From Ailanthus altissimus (Eukaryota; Streptophyta; Magnoliopsida; Sapindales; Simaroubaceae): a stretch of DNA of 64,000 nt. The stretch covers positions 7,705,501-7,769,500 of the forward strand of contig OX327693.1 of assembly GCA_946807835.1 (NCBI GenBank). Reading direction: 5' to 3'. Shown here one piece after another: positions 36,444 through 47,068 of the stretch. The position numbers and the translations under genes are program-made. Under the pieces are notes generated by a model. It did no database searches. It was given only the letters and a program-made list of their open reading frames with translations, and was not told the DNA's origin. Each line of letters starts with the position of its first letter. The first letter of the stretch is position 1.

Positions 36444-38661
36444 TGTTATAATAGAGAGAAATAGTTGAGAAGAGAAAGGAAGGCGAAGGGGAAGTGCCTA
36501 AAACATAGGAGGCATGAGCATTACAGCACTGAGATTGGTACTACTATATTCCAACCACAACGCTGGGCGTCGCGGCTCTCCAGTCTCAGGCTTGGGCACT
36601 GCGGTGCCCAGTCGAGCAAGCGTTAGCATCATGATGCCAAGAGCTAGAATGGTGACCTACTAAAAAGTCACCTACCCATTTCACTTGATGTGGCCTTTCA
36701 AAGAGGTATTGTGTCTCCCCAGAAAGACACTTATAACTCTATAAATATTATAGGTACATTTGAAACAAATGATGAACTTCTTTTCTCTAACTTTGATTCT
36801 AATTTTCTCTCTTATCAATTATTTTCTGAGTAAAACACTTGTAGTCTAAAAAAAGTATTTTGGTGTACACCTTATACTTTCTCATAAGTCATTGAATCCT
36901 AAAACTATCCTACTGTCAAACCCATTTTGCTCTTTTGATTATCATCAAAGTAGAGGTAGAAATAGTTTAAAGACAATGCATTGTACGCTTTGATTTCATT
37001 CTTTTGTATTTGTATCCTTATGTATTCCTACTTATAAAACACTTTCCCCAACAATCTTGAACTATCTTTCTATTGAATACATATGGACACTACGAGCGAA
37101 TCTTCGCTGATAACTATTGTATATTCTCTCTTAGAGGCTACGAAGATCCCACCATTTAATGGAAAACATTTTAAAAAATGGTAAGATTGGGTGTATGACG
37201 CTCTTGACATTACGGGTCTGGCCGAGTCTCTCACCACTCCTCCTCCTGAGGCTACTACTGAAAACTACAACAAAGTGTTCCCCAAATGGAGTAGAGCAGA
37301 CAAGGTATGCCGTAACACAATTCTTCACACATTATAAAAAGAATTGTATGATATATACTCCATATATAAGGATGCATATGAGTTGTGGGCATGGCTTAAA
37401 AAAAAGTATGTTATAGAAGATGCTGGTGCTCAAAAGTATGTTGTAGCAAATTTTCTATACTTTAAAATGTTTAAGGAAAAATAGGTCACTACACAAATTC
37501 ATGATTTTTACCTTTTACTAAATGACTTGAAAAATAAAAACATTATACTTCTTGAACTTTTTGTAGTTAGTTGTTTAATTGAAAAGTTGTCTGAATCCTA
37601 AAAGGATTATAAGAAAAGCAACAAACACAAAAAGAATAATTTAACTTTAGAAGATTCTATTGTACATATTAAAATCGAAGAAAAGAATCGTCAAAGGGAG
37701 AATATTTAGAAGACCAAAGAATTAGTTTCTAAGGCTAATTTAGTAGGGGGTGATAATCATGATAAAAAAACATCAAGATTTCACAAGGAACACTCATTTT
37801 AAGAAGAATAAAACCTTATTCAAGAAAAATGGTAAGTGTTATGCTTATGAAAAGGGTGGTCATTTTGTTTATCAATGTAAACATAGGAACAAAAAAGGAA
37901 ATAATAAAACTCTCAAGGCCAATTTGGTTGAGGGGGAATATGTTATTGTTACAATTGTTGTTTCACAAGTGAACATGATGGCAAGTGGCAACAAAAAGTG
38001 GGTGATTAACCCTGAAGCCACTAGACACATATATAGAGACAATGGTTCTTTCTAGGAGTATTTTTCTATTAGAGAATAAGATGAACAAGTGTATCTTAGT
38101 GATTTTCATTCTACACCAGTGGTGGGGAAAGGGAAAGTTATCCTTAAAATTTCGTCTAGAAAATCTCTTGTACTAAATAATGTTCTCCATGTTCCAAATA
38201 TTAGATATAATCTTGTTTTTGTGTTTATGTTGAGAAAGGCTAATGTAAAAGTATCATTTGAAAGGGATAAAGTTGTAATGACCTTGGGTGGGGCATTCAT
38301 TGGAAATGGATATTCTTCCAATGAATTGTTCAAACTCAATGTACTTGATGTTTCAATAAATAAAAATGTTTCTTCTACTTTATTATTGAGTTTTCTAATT
38401 TATGGCATGATATACTATATCACTTGAATTATCTTTATTTAAGAAAGATGAAAAGAGTTAGTTTACTATCTAATATAAGTTTAGATGAAAAGCATCAATA
38501 TGATGTATGTATGGAAGGAAAGTCTACAAAAAATAATTGTAACCTATAACTCTTGGGGAAACTGAATTACTTGGTTTGATCCATAATGACTTAGGTGATC
38601 TTAAAGATATCTTGACTAGAAAAAAGAAAAGATTATGCATAATCTTTTTGATGATTTTTCA
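36444..38661 (+). mobile_element. Truncated Ty1/copia element (LTR, gag, protease, start of integrase)
   Basis: A probable 5' LTR (about 36444-37053, TGTTATAA to CCAACA, with CTCTATAAATATT near 36740 as TATA) is followed by gag and the first part of pol. There is no 3' LTR and no RT. The 3' break coincides with the point where the duplication homology resumes. The LTR contains a GC-rich patch with the palindrome-like GGCACTGCGGTGCC at 36595-36608. Confidence 0.75.
37082..38610 (+). pseudogene. Copia gag-protease-integrase N-terminal relic
   Basis: Gag begins at the Met at 37082 and shows IPPFNGKHFKKW, then YELWAWLKKKYVIEDAGA and KYVVANFLYFKM, and later LTLEDSIVHIKIEEKNRQ. The zinc knuckle reads CYAYEKGGHFVYQC (37840-37881), having lost its second Cys. 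The protease active-site region reads WVINPEATRHIY where the family has D-T-G/D-S-G, so it is inactive. LNNVLHVPNIRYNL and GNGYSSNELFKLNV follow, then the pre-integrase stretch (LWHD..LYHLNY) and a short integrase start ELLGLIHNDLGD near 38560-38600. At least four frame breaks. Confidence 0.75.
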
Positions 38662-39225
38662 AAAGTTATTGCAAGGTGAATTAAGAGAACTTTTCATTGT
38701 AATTGTTTTTCAACTAAGAAAAGCAAATACACAAATTTGTAAATTTTGCGAGCTTTTATATCAGCATCCAATTATATTGTTATTTGAGTTTTTCTACCAT
38801 TAATACCAGAGATTGTGGGATTTGTGTTCTAATTCAAATAATATTTATTAATATATGCCATTATTTTCTTTAAGTTGAATTAAACATGTTAATGACATAA
38901 CTCAATTTAGCTAATATTTAACTTAAATTATGGTTTTATGAGTTATAGAACATAAATAATTCAATTTTGAGGTTTTTATGTGCTATAAAATAATTTAGAA
39001 AGTGAAAGAAACCATACGCTAATCATAAAACTCAAAATCATATTTTAGCCAAAGCTTTTGATACAACGATTCATTCTTTATGATTTTGGTATCATTAGAA
39101 AGTGCTTAAAATAGGCTTACCAATGTTGTATCATTTGTAAAATTTGGACGTACACTATTAATCATTTTTTAATTCAAAAACTATTTTAAGATTTGGAGGT
39201 TGAAGATGATAAACAGTATTCATCC

Positions 39226-39312
39226 GTGTCCCAGTTGTGCAATTGGCACGTGAGACTCACCCGAACCTCAAATTGAAAACTTTTGAGTTCGAATGTGGTG
39301 ATCCAATCATCA
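39226..39312 (+). mobile_element. Possible tRNA-related SINE fragment
   Basis: GTGCAATTGGCACGTG (box A-like) is followed about 45 bases later by GAGTTCGAATGTGG (box B-like). Duplication copy B does not carry it, in line with an insertion at the end of copy A. The tail and target duplication are not evident, so this is tentative. Confidence 0.35.
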
Positions 39313-39945
39313 AAATGTGGCATTAAGCTATCGCATGACTATGCATACCATTTTTGGCGAGTGAACAAACATTGCACTATACTAGGCATCCTCAACTCCA
39401 CCTTACAGCGTGTGGGATCCGTGCACTACCTTCCCAAAATTCAATTCTAGCACCATTTGCGACAACTAGACAAAAATTTTGTTTATTTTTATTTTTTGAT
39501 TTAAATTATCAATGTATTTTATTTAATTATAGTATAAAAAATCAATGAAAAGTCAAAATAAAATACTATTAGATAGTTTAAAAATTTTCAAAAAAAATTT
39601 AATATATTATGAAATTAGCTTGAGGTGCTGTACTCTAGTAAGAGCAAAATAAACATATTTATTATATGTACTCTCTTAATTAAGATGATGATAATATTAT
39701 CTCTATTGTTTTATTTCATATAGATGAATATGACAATAAGAATTTTTTATTTTTTTTTAATGAATCACATGTTGAATAAAGAGGCTTGTAGACAATACAA
39801 CAATATTTAGAGAAATAATGTTATGAATATAATCTTTTACATTTATTTATTTTTATACTTATGAATATGATTGATGAAACGTATGTGCTATTTATGATTT
39901 ATCTGCTTGTGTTATAATTGATAATTTGTTCATATATATCACATA
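39313..39945. other. AT-rich spacer
   Basis: A 64-codon frame at 39354-39548 has no recognisable content. Nothing else supported. Confidence 0.35.
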
Positions 39946-39954
39946 ATTATTTTT

Positions 39955-41188
39955 AGAAAAGTTTTAAATATAACAAAATTTAAGGGGGTTTTTAACTTTT
40001 TTAGCCACCATTTCAAGTTTTTAGTTTGTTTAGCCAAATAAATTACTTTTGGATAAGTATACATTTTTACTATTTATACAGTACCCGCTACAGTGTATAG
40101 TATTTTTGCTATAATTATTAATTAAATATTTTTATTTATTTTATATTAGTTGTTTATTTATTTTAATCATATTACTATAAAATTTACATAAATAATAAAA
40201 TTATTTAATGTAGTTAAATTAAACTAAATAAATACAACAAATAAAAATATTTTTCATAAATAAATACAAACTTAATTGTATTTTTATTAAAATTATATTT
40301 ATTAATAAGTAAATAAAATTTAAATAAATATAATTACTTATTCATGAATAATGAAAAATTAAATAAATATAATAATCACAAAGGCCATCTCCACCAACAA
40401 AGGTCGAGATCAACAAAGGTGATCTCAGCCATCGCATCTCGGGCTGAGACGCATAGCCAAGATGGCCCTGAGATGCAATGGTGATTTTCGGCCATCGCAT
40501 CTCAGGCCTGAGATGCGGTGGCCAATATGCGATGGCCATCGCATCTCGGTCCCAAGATGGCCCAAAGATGCGATGGTGGCCATCCCGAGATGCGTGATCG
40601 AAATGGCCCTGAGATGCAATGGTTAAAATAGCCTTTATTAATCTCGACCTTTCTTGGCAGAGATGGCCTTTGTTAATCTTGACCTTACTTGGCGGAGATG
40701 GCTTTTGTTAATCTCAACCTTTATTGGCAGAGATGGCCTTTGTAACCATTATACTTATTTAATTTTTTATTATTCATACATAATTAATTTTATTTATTTT
40801 ATTTAATTATTAATAAATATAATTTAAATAAAAAAATATCTTTCAGTTTGTATTTATTTATAAAAATTATTTTTATTTATTGTATTTATTTAGTTTAATT
40901 TAACTACATTAAATAATTTTATTATTTATGTAAATTTTATAGTAATATGATTAAATAAATAAATAACTAATTTAAAATAAATATAATTTTAATAAATAAA
41001 AAATATTTAATTTTGATTTAATTAATAACCGTGGCAAAAATACTGTACATTGTAGCGGATACTGTACGAACAATAAAAGAGTATATTTGTTCAAAAGTAA
41101 TTTATTTGGCTAAACAAATTAAAAACTTAAAATGGTGGCTAAAAAAGTTAAAGACCCCTTTAAATTTTGTTATTTTTGAAATTTTCCC
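39955..41188. mobile_element. Mutator-like foldback element, 1.23 kb, 9-bp target duplication
   Basis: The two arms (about 39955-40430 and 40630-41188) are inverted copies of each other almost to the centre: the left end continues AACAAAATTTAAGG, then TTAGCCACCATTT and TTAGTTTGTTTAGCC, and the right end gives the reverse. The element is flanked by the perfect 9-bp repeat ATTATTTTT (39946-39954 and 41189-41197), the size typical of Mutator-like elements. The arms are very AT-rich, but the core (40380-40745) is GC-richer and made of short repeats around GCATCTCGGG, CCTGAGATGC and GAGATGGCCTTTG. No transposase is present. The transcript would fold into a hairpin of several hundred base pairs. 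Confidence 0.85.
40383..40745. repeat. Tandem/palindromic core of the foldback element
   Basis: Three direct units of GAGATGGC(C/T)TTTGTTAATCT plus an ACCTT-TTGGC part lie at about 40630-40745; their reverse complement (AAAGGCCATCTCCACC, then AACAAAGGTCGAGAT) opens the core at 40383. In between are at least eight occurrences of GCATCTC or GAGATGC arranged head to head. Reading frames here on the - strand only mirror the repeats. Confidence 0.75.
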
Positions 41189-41549
41189 ATTATTTTTTAG
41201 TGGAAGTTCTATTTTGTTAAAATTCTTTGGGAATAAACAAATAGAACTAGTATTTTGTACAATAGGTTAAAATAATGGTGAATTAATACTTGGAAAGGAC
41301 AATGGCTCGATGAATTTTCGAATCTAATCCTTATATAAAGCAATCATGTTATTTTAGTTTTGTGATTGTGGCAAAATAAATAAATGTGTGTAAATGATAT
41401 TATGCCAACATCTTATATATGTCTCTATAATTATTTCTATTGAATAGAAATTATAACTACAAAAAAATATTATGGCAAAACTAAAAAAAATGAGAGAAAT
41501 TGAACGGTGACAATTATGATATTCAGCACTATAAAAGTTTGTGTGTCCT

Positions 41550-41929
41550 CGAAGAGCAAGAGACTCTTGAGGCACTCTTCAACACCATGATTAAGCCACC
41601 TTATGAAAATACTGCTTAACATAAGAGAGATCTTAAGGCTTATTAAGCCAGGAAAAAAATAGCAATGGTTGCATTATATTACTGTGCAGAATTCAAGATG
41701 ATCTTTTGTGTGAGTATAAGAAGTATTATACGGCTCAAGGTATATGGCTTACCTTGATAACAAGTTTGGTGGCACTTCTACCACAAAACTTAAAAGGTTT
41801 ATATCAAATTTGACTATTATAGAAAGTGCCAAAATTATAAAATGATGTAGCATCTAAGAGAGATGTCAAACATGGTATAGGAGTTTAAAAGTCTCAGACA
41901 TATATTGATTGATAAGCAACAAGTGCAAG
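41550..41929 (+). pseudogene. Ty1/copia gag relic, first part
   Basis: Reads KPPYENTA, KRDLKAY, KKIAMVALYY, then LDNKFGGTSTTKLKRF and, after a shift, LREMSNMV, LKVSDI-type and LIDKQQ. This is the gag helical domain of a copia group different from the other copia elements in the window. The next codons (VQAVIR) are found only after the solo LTR, at 43240. Confidence 0.7.
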
Positions 41930-43239
41930 TTATTAGCGAAATTATACACATGCGAATTATAACCGTAAGTGCACGAGTCTTGATCAAGTAATAAAGTGAT
42001 GACTGAGTATCATTCCTACAAGGACTGGTGTCCTAAATTAATGCCACGTACTACGGCGTTGGCAACTTATATTTATCTAGGCTAATCTAAATGATAAGTT
42101 GAATTATGGAATTAAAAATACTTAAAACTAAATAACTTGATAAATTAAAGAAATGAGAGTTCTATGACAATGGGGTTCTAGGGGCTTGATTTTTCTCTAT
42201 TGTTTATATGCTCTTTATAATTAGTGATTAACAAATAATCTAATAGAATCATTAATCAAGAATTAAAGACTAATTTTATTCCCTATCCCGAGTGTCGAAT
42301 GAGACTCTATGCATATAAAATTAAGTTGATATTCCTATCTAACTCATTATACATACATGCATTAAGTAATCTTAAATTATTACCCTAAGTCTAATAGTCT
42401 CCCAACTCACTAAACTTAAGGTTATGCTTTTTAAGACCAATATATAGATTAAACTCTTCCAAGTACATAACTCAATCATTTAAAACATCTAATCTATTTC
42501 CCAATGCAATTAGAAGTATTAAACATATAAAAAGCATAAATGAATAAGCATCAAATAGTCATTAATTACAAAATAACATCAATACATAAAGTTCTATCAA
42601 GCCCTAGAACATATAATCTAGTAATCTATAATGAAATATTCAATTACATCCATCCAAATATTTATAAAAGTACTCATGTTCAAATCAAAATAAAATACAA
42701 TTACAAACTAGAAAAAAATGTAAATGAAGTAGAGAGAGAAGAATGAACTAGTTGGAGAAGCCTTTGTAGCCGACAATCTTTAATAATCTCTCTTAATCTA
42801 TGATTCAATGGTGTTTCTCTCACTAAAAACACAAGTTTCTCTCTCTATTTCTTGTTCTCCTTTGATAATATGATAAGTGGCTAGTATTTATAGGCTTCAA
42901 ATTAGTGCAAGAATATAGCTATTAAAACAAGTAATGGCATCTGGGCGCCACTTTTTAGGGCCCCGAGCCCCACTTTTTAGGGCAAGCATTCTGCCTGATT
43001 TGGCACCTGGGCACCGAGCACTGTAGCTACTTGGCACTGTAGCACATCAATTGTTCATCGGCACTATAGTATATTTGATTTTTTGTTTATTTTCTTTGAA
43101 TTTTCATTTCAAATAGCTCCATTAACTTGAAACATACAAAGTGAAATTAATACACATAAAAAATTATATATTCTTATTTAAACTAAACAATTATCAAGTT
43201 TAAAAGAGATACAATATAATGTATAAAATGTACTTATCA
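41930..43239 (-). mobile_element. Solo LTR, Athila-like, - strand, 1.31 kb
   Basis: In - sense it begins TGATAAGTACATTTT, the usual opening of Athila LTRs, and ends near TTTCGCTAATAA. CAAG stands on both sides (41926-41929 and 43240-43243; GCAAG versus ACAAG over 5 bp). It splits the copia gag between the codons for Gln-Val-Gln and Ala-Val-Ile, which read continuously once it is removed. A GC-rich patch with GGCACTGTAGCAC-like units lies at 42940-43060. Confidence 0.8.
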
Positions 43240-43335
43240 CAAGCAGTCATACGATATCTACCTAATAGTTAGGAGAATATAAGAGTTAATATAATGTATA
43301 ACAATAACATCAAAACTTTGATTATATCTTTTGCA
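43240..43335 (+). pseudogene. Ty1/copia gag relic, second part
   Basis: QAVIRYLPNS, then ENIRVNIMYNN and NIKTL continue the copia gag of 41550-41929 beyond the solo LTR. It stops where segmental duplication copy B begins. Confidence 0.7.
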
Positions 43336-43339
43336 CATT

Positions 43340-44770
43340 ATCTTTTTAAAACTTTTTACATAATTTAAAATTTTTATCTTTGATAACATGCTTGACAATT
43401 TTACCCTCAAAATATTTAGAGCAAAAGAAATAATAAATGCGTAGGATTTGAGATCAAATGCTAACCAATTCAAACTACTTAACTTCAATTAACTTTTTAT
43501 GAAAACTAAGATATACTTTATAAATAAATTAAATAAATTCTATCCCCAAGGTCAAGGGCAGTCAATAGAAGAGCTCTCAAGCCTAGCATCTAGCAAGTAT
43601 AATAAACGGTTAAAGGGTTAAAAATGGAAAGTATGAGTGGCAATGTATTTATCTTTCACTTCTAACTAGACCGACAAAAAGGAGGGTGTTGACTTTAGGA
43701 CCGTGGCACTTCAATGGAAGTGTTATATGAGATATCAAGTATGGGATAAATTCAAAATAAACATTTAATTGAGTTGCATTCTAGTGCATAAATTAACATA
43801 TCATGGAGAAACCATTAATAAGATATGATAGTTGAGTAGATATATGTATATATAAAGTCAACTTATGAGATGTATGAACAAAATATACACTTCGAAAATG
43901 AAACTAAGTGTATGTGTGAATTGAAGGTGTTTGGCCAAAAGACATAAAAGTTCTTGCAACGTGAATTGAGAGAATTTTTCATTTGTAATCATTTTTCAAC
44001 TAAGAAAAGCAATGACACAAATTCATAAATTTTGAGAGCTTCCATATTAGAATCCAAGTATATTGTTATTTTAGTTTTTCTATCACTGATATCAGAGAGT
44101 GCGATTTGTGTTCTATTTCAAAATTCGAAATGATATTCATTGATATATGCTATTATTTTCTTAAATTTGAAATTAAACCCATTAATGACCTAGTTTAGCT
44201 AATATTTGGCTTAAATTATGGTTTTATGAGTTATAGTACATAAATAATTGAAAAAATGTTATTTTAGTCCTTTAATTTATAGATATATAACAACTTAGTC
44301 CTCACTTGTTTAATATAAATCATGTTAATCCCTGTAGAGATGAAAATGATAGTTGTTCAGGGACAAAAATTGTAATAAAAAATTACCAAAAATATCTTTA
44401 CAGGGATTAACATAATATATTTTGAAGAAGTGAGGACTAAGTTGGTATATATCCATAAAATCATGGACTAAAGTAGCATTTTTTCTAAATAATTCATTTT
44501 TGAGGTCTTGATTTGCTATGAAATGACTTAGAAAGTGAAAGAAACCAAACGCTAATCACAAAACTCAAAATCGTATTTTAGCCATAACTTTTGCTACAAT
44601 GATTCATTCTTTACGATTTTGGTATCATTAAAAAGTGTTCAAAGCGGGCTTACCATTATATCATTTGTAAAATGTGGACGTTAATTGAGAAGAAGTATCC
44701 TTTTTTTTAGTTTACAAACTATTTTTTAAAGTTTGGAGATTGAAGATGATAAACAGTGTTCATTTGAGTC
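43340..44770. repeat. Segmental duplication 1, copy B
   Basis: Partner of 36090-39235. Its arms 43340-43652 and 43948-44770 match copy A. The central 295 bases (43653-43947) are absent from copy A and contain no convincing gene. A MITE (44250-44485) is inserted in the right arm. Copy B abuts the start of segmental duplication 2 at about 44778. Confidence 0.8.
44250..44485. mobile_element. Mutator-type MITE, 236 bp, with preserved empty site
   Basis: Terminal inverted repeats of about 90 bases: GAAAAAATG, TTTTAGTCC, ACAACTTAGTCCTCACTT and TTAATCCCTGTA on the left, reversed on the right. Flanked by the 9-bp repeat TAAATAATT (44241-44249, 44486-44494). Copy A of the duplication has one TAAATAATT at 38953-38961 with no insert, so the empty site is seen directly. 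Confidence 0.9.
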
Positions 44771-44934
44771 TCTTGCGTAATAAATTATAATTCCTTTAAA
44801 TAATAATAATAATAAAATGTAATTACTATTTACAAAATACTTTAAAATTATTGTTAGATATAGGAATATAGAAGCCAAACTTTTGATCCTAATGTGAAGA
44901 ACAAAGGTTCTCTGCATATACATACCATTTAGAT

Positions 44935-45470
44935 AGGGGTGGTGCAATATAGTTCGATTTAATATTTTTTAGAATATAATCAAAAAAATTTAAGATTTCT
45001 ATTTTTATAATTGAACCGAACTAAATTATGTATGAGAACATAATCATAACAAATTGATTCAGTTCGATGCGATTTAATTTGGTCTCGTCTCCTAAATATT
45101 TTTTAAAAAAAATTGAAACAATATATATAAAAAAATAAAATTATACAAAAGATAAAAAAAAAAAGTGCCACGTAAATTTTAAAAATTAAATTAATTAAAC
45201 TCAATGAATTAAATAAATTTAAAAGCTATCAAAATCAAAGTTCATTCAAATAAATTATATGAAATTTCAATTTTGCCTCTCAATTCAGTTTAAAATTTTA
45301 AAATAAAACTAAACCGAATCTAATATATTCGAGGACTAAAATTTTTTTAAAAAAAATTAATTGCTTAATTTTTATGCTCATTAATATCAAACCGAATTGA
45401 CCTATTTGGCCCAGTTTAATATTTTCAATTAAAGTGCTTTTTTTGCTCACCCCTCGTGGACAATTGCTTA
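44935..45470. mobile_element. Possible MITE with AGGGGTGG ends
   Basis: Left end AGGGGTGGTGCAATA and right end TTGCTCACCCCT are inverted, and the body is rich in GAACCGAA/TTCGGTT-type motifs. The same sequence occurs at about 58985-59515 in copy 2, so it predates the duplication. No target repeat could be shown. Confidence 0.4.
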
Positions 45471-46444
45471 ACTTATTATTAATGACAATATAGTTCAGTT
45501 GTTTTCTGTACGAGTTTTGTATTTTATATATCTAATATTTTATTTTATCCTGCTTAGTAGATTACCTTAATATTTCATTGATCAATATGATAAATTTTTT
45601 CACAAAATTATTCGCTCATTTTCTCTACTTTCTCTACAATCAAACTCAAGAAAAATACTTGTGATTACCATAAGAGTTCCCTTGTTTTTTTTTTTTTCTC
45701 TAAGTTATATATCGAGTTTGTGATCGATTATATATAGAGAAAAGATGGATCTTAATCGGGCATTATTATTAAGAATAATCACGTATACAATATCTTTAGA
45801 AATTATATAAGCTCAAATTAAGAGTCGATCATATAGTTGATCATAATCGAATAGGAAGTCAAAAGCATCAACTTAATTAACAAGAAGTCAAAAATATGAT
45901 TAAGTGGATTTGGTTCAATTGCAATATTTCGGGTCTAGGTAGGTATTGCATCTGATCGATGTCAATTTTGGTGTATTTGGAATGATACGGCAACTGGCTG
46001 TTGTATTTTTTTCTAAGTTAAAAATGTTAATTTGATACATAAGCATGATCTTGAAAATATGTTATCCAAAAATGTTGAAAGCATGTTATACGCTTTGCCA
46101 AATTCACACATGATAGCCAATAAAATTCACCAACTAAAATAATTCATTAAAAAATATTTAAATCTTTAATATTTTAAAAAGGGAGTGCAGAATTTAATAG
46201 TTTCAAAACTCAACTGATATCCTTGTTAGTTAATAATTTCGTCTATTTTAATATAGAAAAAAAATCTGAACGTTAAAATTTAAAAAAATAATGATATAGA
46301 AACTCCTTTTGCGATTAAAATAGAAGAAACTATTATCTAAAAAGAATGTTAAAAAAAATTTAAATCATTTAAATCCACATATTTCTTTCTTAAAAAATAT
46401 TCTTTTCCCATTAATTAACCGTACAAAATGCAGTAACATTTGGC

Positions 46445-46452
46445 TATAAAAA
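46445..46452 (+). promoter_or_regulatory. TATA box of Pro-rich gene 1
   Basis: TATAAAAA 87 bases before the start codon, in the conserved context TTTGGCTATAAAAAC that copy 2 shares at 60522-60529. The spacing leaves a short 5' UTR of roughly 55 bases. Confidence 0.7.
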
Positions 46453-46531
46453 CCAAAGACATATATGGCTTGGTTTGCATGTACCAAAACATCGATCGAT
46501 TTCTCGAACAAGTTTTTGACATTGTATCGTC

Positions 46532-47068
46532 ATGGGCTCTAGCAATATTAGATTCATACCAACGATGCTCGTGCTCATTGCATGTTTGCTAATTGCGAAC
46601 ATGCAAACAACTGTGGCAATTCGGCAGATTCTTCAAACAAGTAGGTCATCGTCATCATCTTTCTTTAAAGGCTCATTGCCTCCGCTTTCAAGCATAATAT
46701 CCCCCGTTTCGCCAATTGCGCCATCAAGTCTACCGTCTTTGTCTCAGAGCTCATTGCCTCCTCTATCGAACACAGTATCAACCTTGTCGCCTCAGAACTC
46801 CAATCTCCCGTCCTTGCCTCAGGGCTCATTGCCTCCACGGTCAAGCATAATATCCTCCATTTCTCCAATGGCTTCCAAGCTACCGTCTCAAGGCTCACTG
46901 CCTCGACTTCCGTGCATATGCACCACCCAACCTGCTATCCGTAGAATAGCTAGGACACCACCGATGGCAACTTTATTCCCGACCAGACCTCCAACTATTC
47001 GTGCAGTTCCAACAGCTCGTCCCGCCTTGCCCGCCCCTTTTCCACCACGTGCTGGCCACAGACCTTGA
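46532..47068 (+). CDS. Small secreted Ser/Pro-rich protein 1
   Basis: 178 residues, intronless. Residues 1-29 form a signal peptide (hydrophobic MLVLIACLLIA, likely cut after TTVA), so the product should enter the secretory path and may reach the cell wall. The mature part is Ser/Pro-rich with four loose repeats beginning GSLPPLSSIIS (47), SSLPPLSNTVS (73), GSLPPRSSIIS (98) and GSLPRL (121), then a CIC motif (Cys128, Cys130), and a basic Pro/Arg/Ala tail ending PRAGHRP. Serine runs and isolated prolines could be O-glycosylated; no extensin SPPPP motif is present. It looks like the broad plant proline-rich/PELPK-like class, but I do not recognise a specific family and assign no function. Its paralogue lies 14 kb downstream. 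Confidence 0.8.
   Translation: MGSSNIRFIPTMLVLIACLLIANMQTTVAIRQILQTSRSSSSSFFKGSLPPLSSIISPVSPIAPSSLPSLSQSSLPPLSNTVSTLSPQNSNLPSLPQGSLPPRSSIISSISPMASKLPSQGSLPRLPCICTTQPAIRRIARTPPMATLFPTRPPTIRAVPTARPALPAPFPPRAGHRP

Larger units (their letters stand above)
36090..39235. repeat. Segmental duplication 1, copy A (interrupted)
   Basis: 36090-36413 matches 43340-43652 (GACAATTTTAC(T/C)CTCAAA, AGAGCAAAAGAAATAAT, AACGGTTAAAG) and 38662-39235 matches 43948-44770 (TTTTTCAACTAAGAAAAGCAA, AAATTATGGTTTTATGAGTT, GATTTTGGTATCATTA). Between the two arms copy A holds the truncated copia element, while copy B holds about 295 unrelated bases. Non-coding. Confidence 0.8.

Noticed and set aside
40342..40619. Overlapping - strand frames in the foldback core
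   Set aside because: They only translate the GCATCTC-type repeats; no protein-like composition.
40383..40745. CRISPR-like array in the foldback core
   Set aside because: Units are head-to-head and of uneven spacing with no unique spacers, in a plant nuclear context.
46665..46898. 77-codon - strand frame over Pro-rich gene 1 (and 60740-60979 over gene 2)
   Set aside because: Mirror of the repetitive Ser/Pro coding sequence; the + strand frame has the signal peptide and TATA box.
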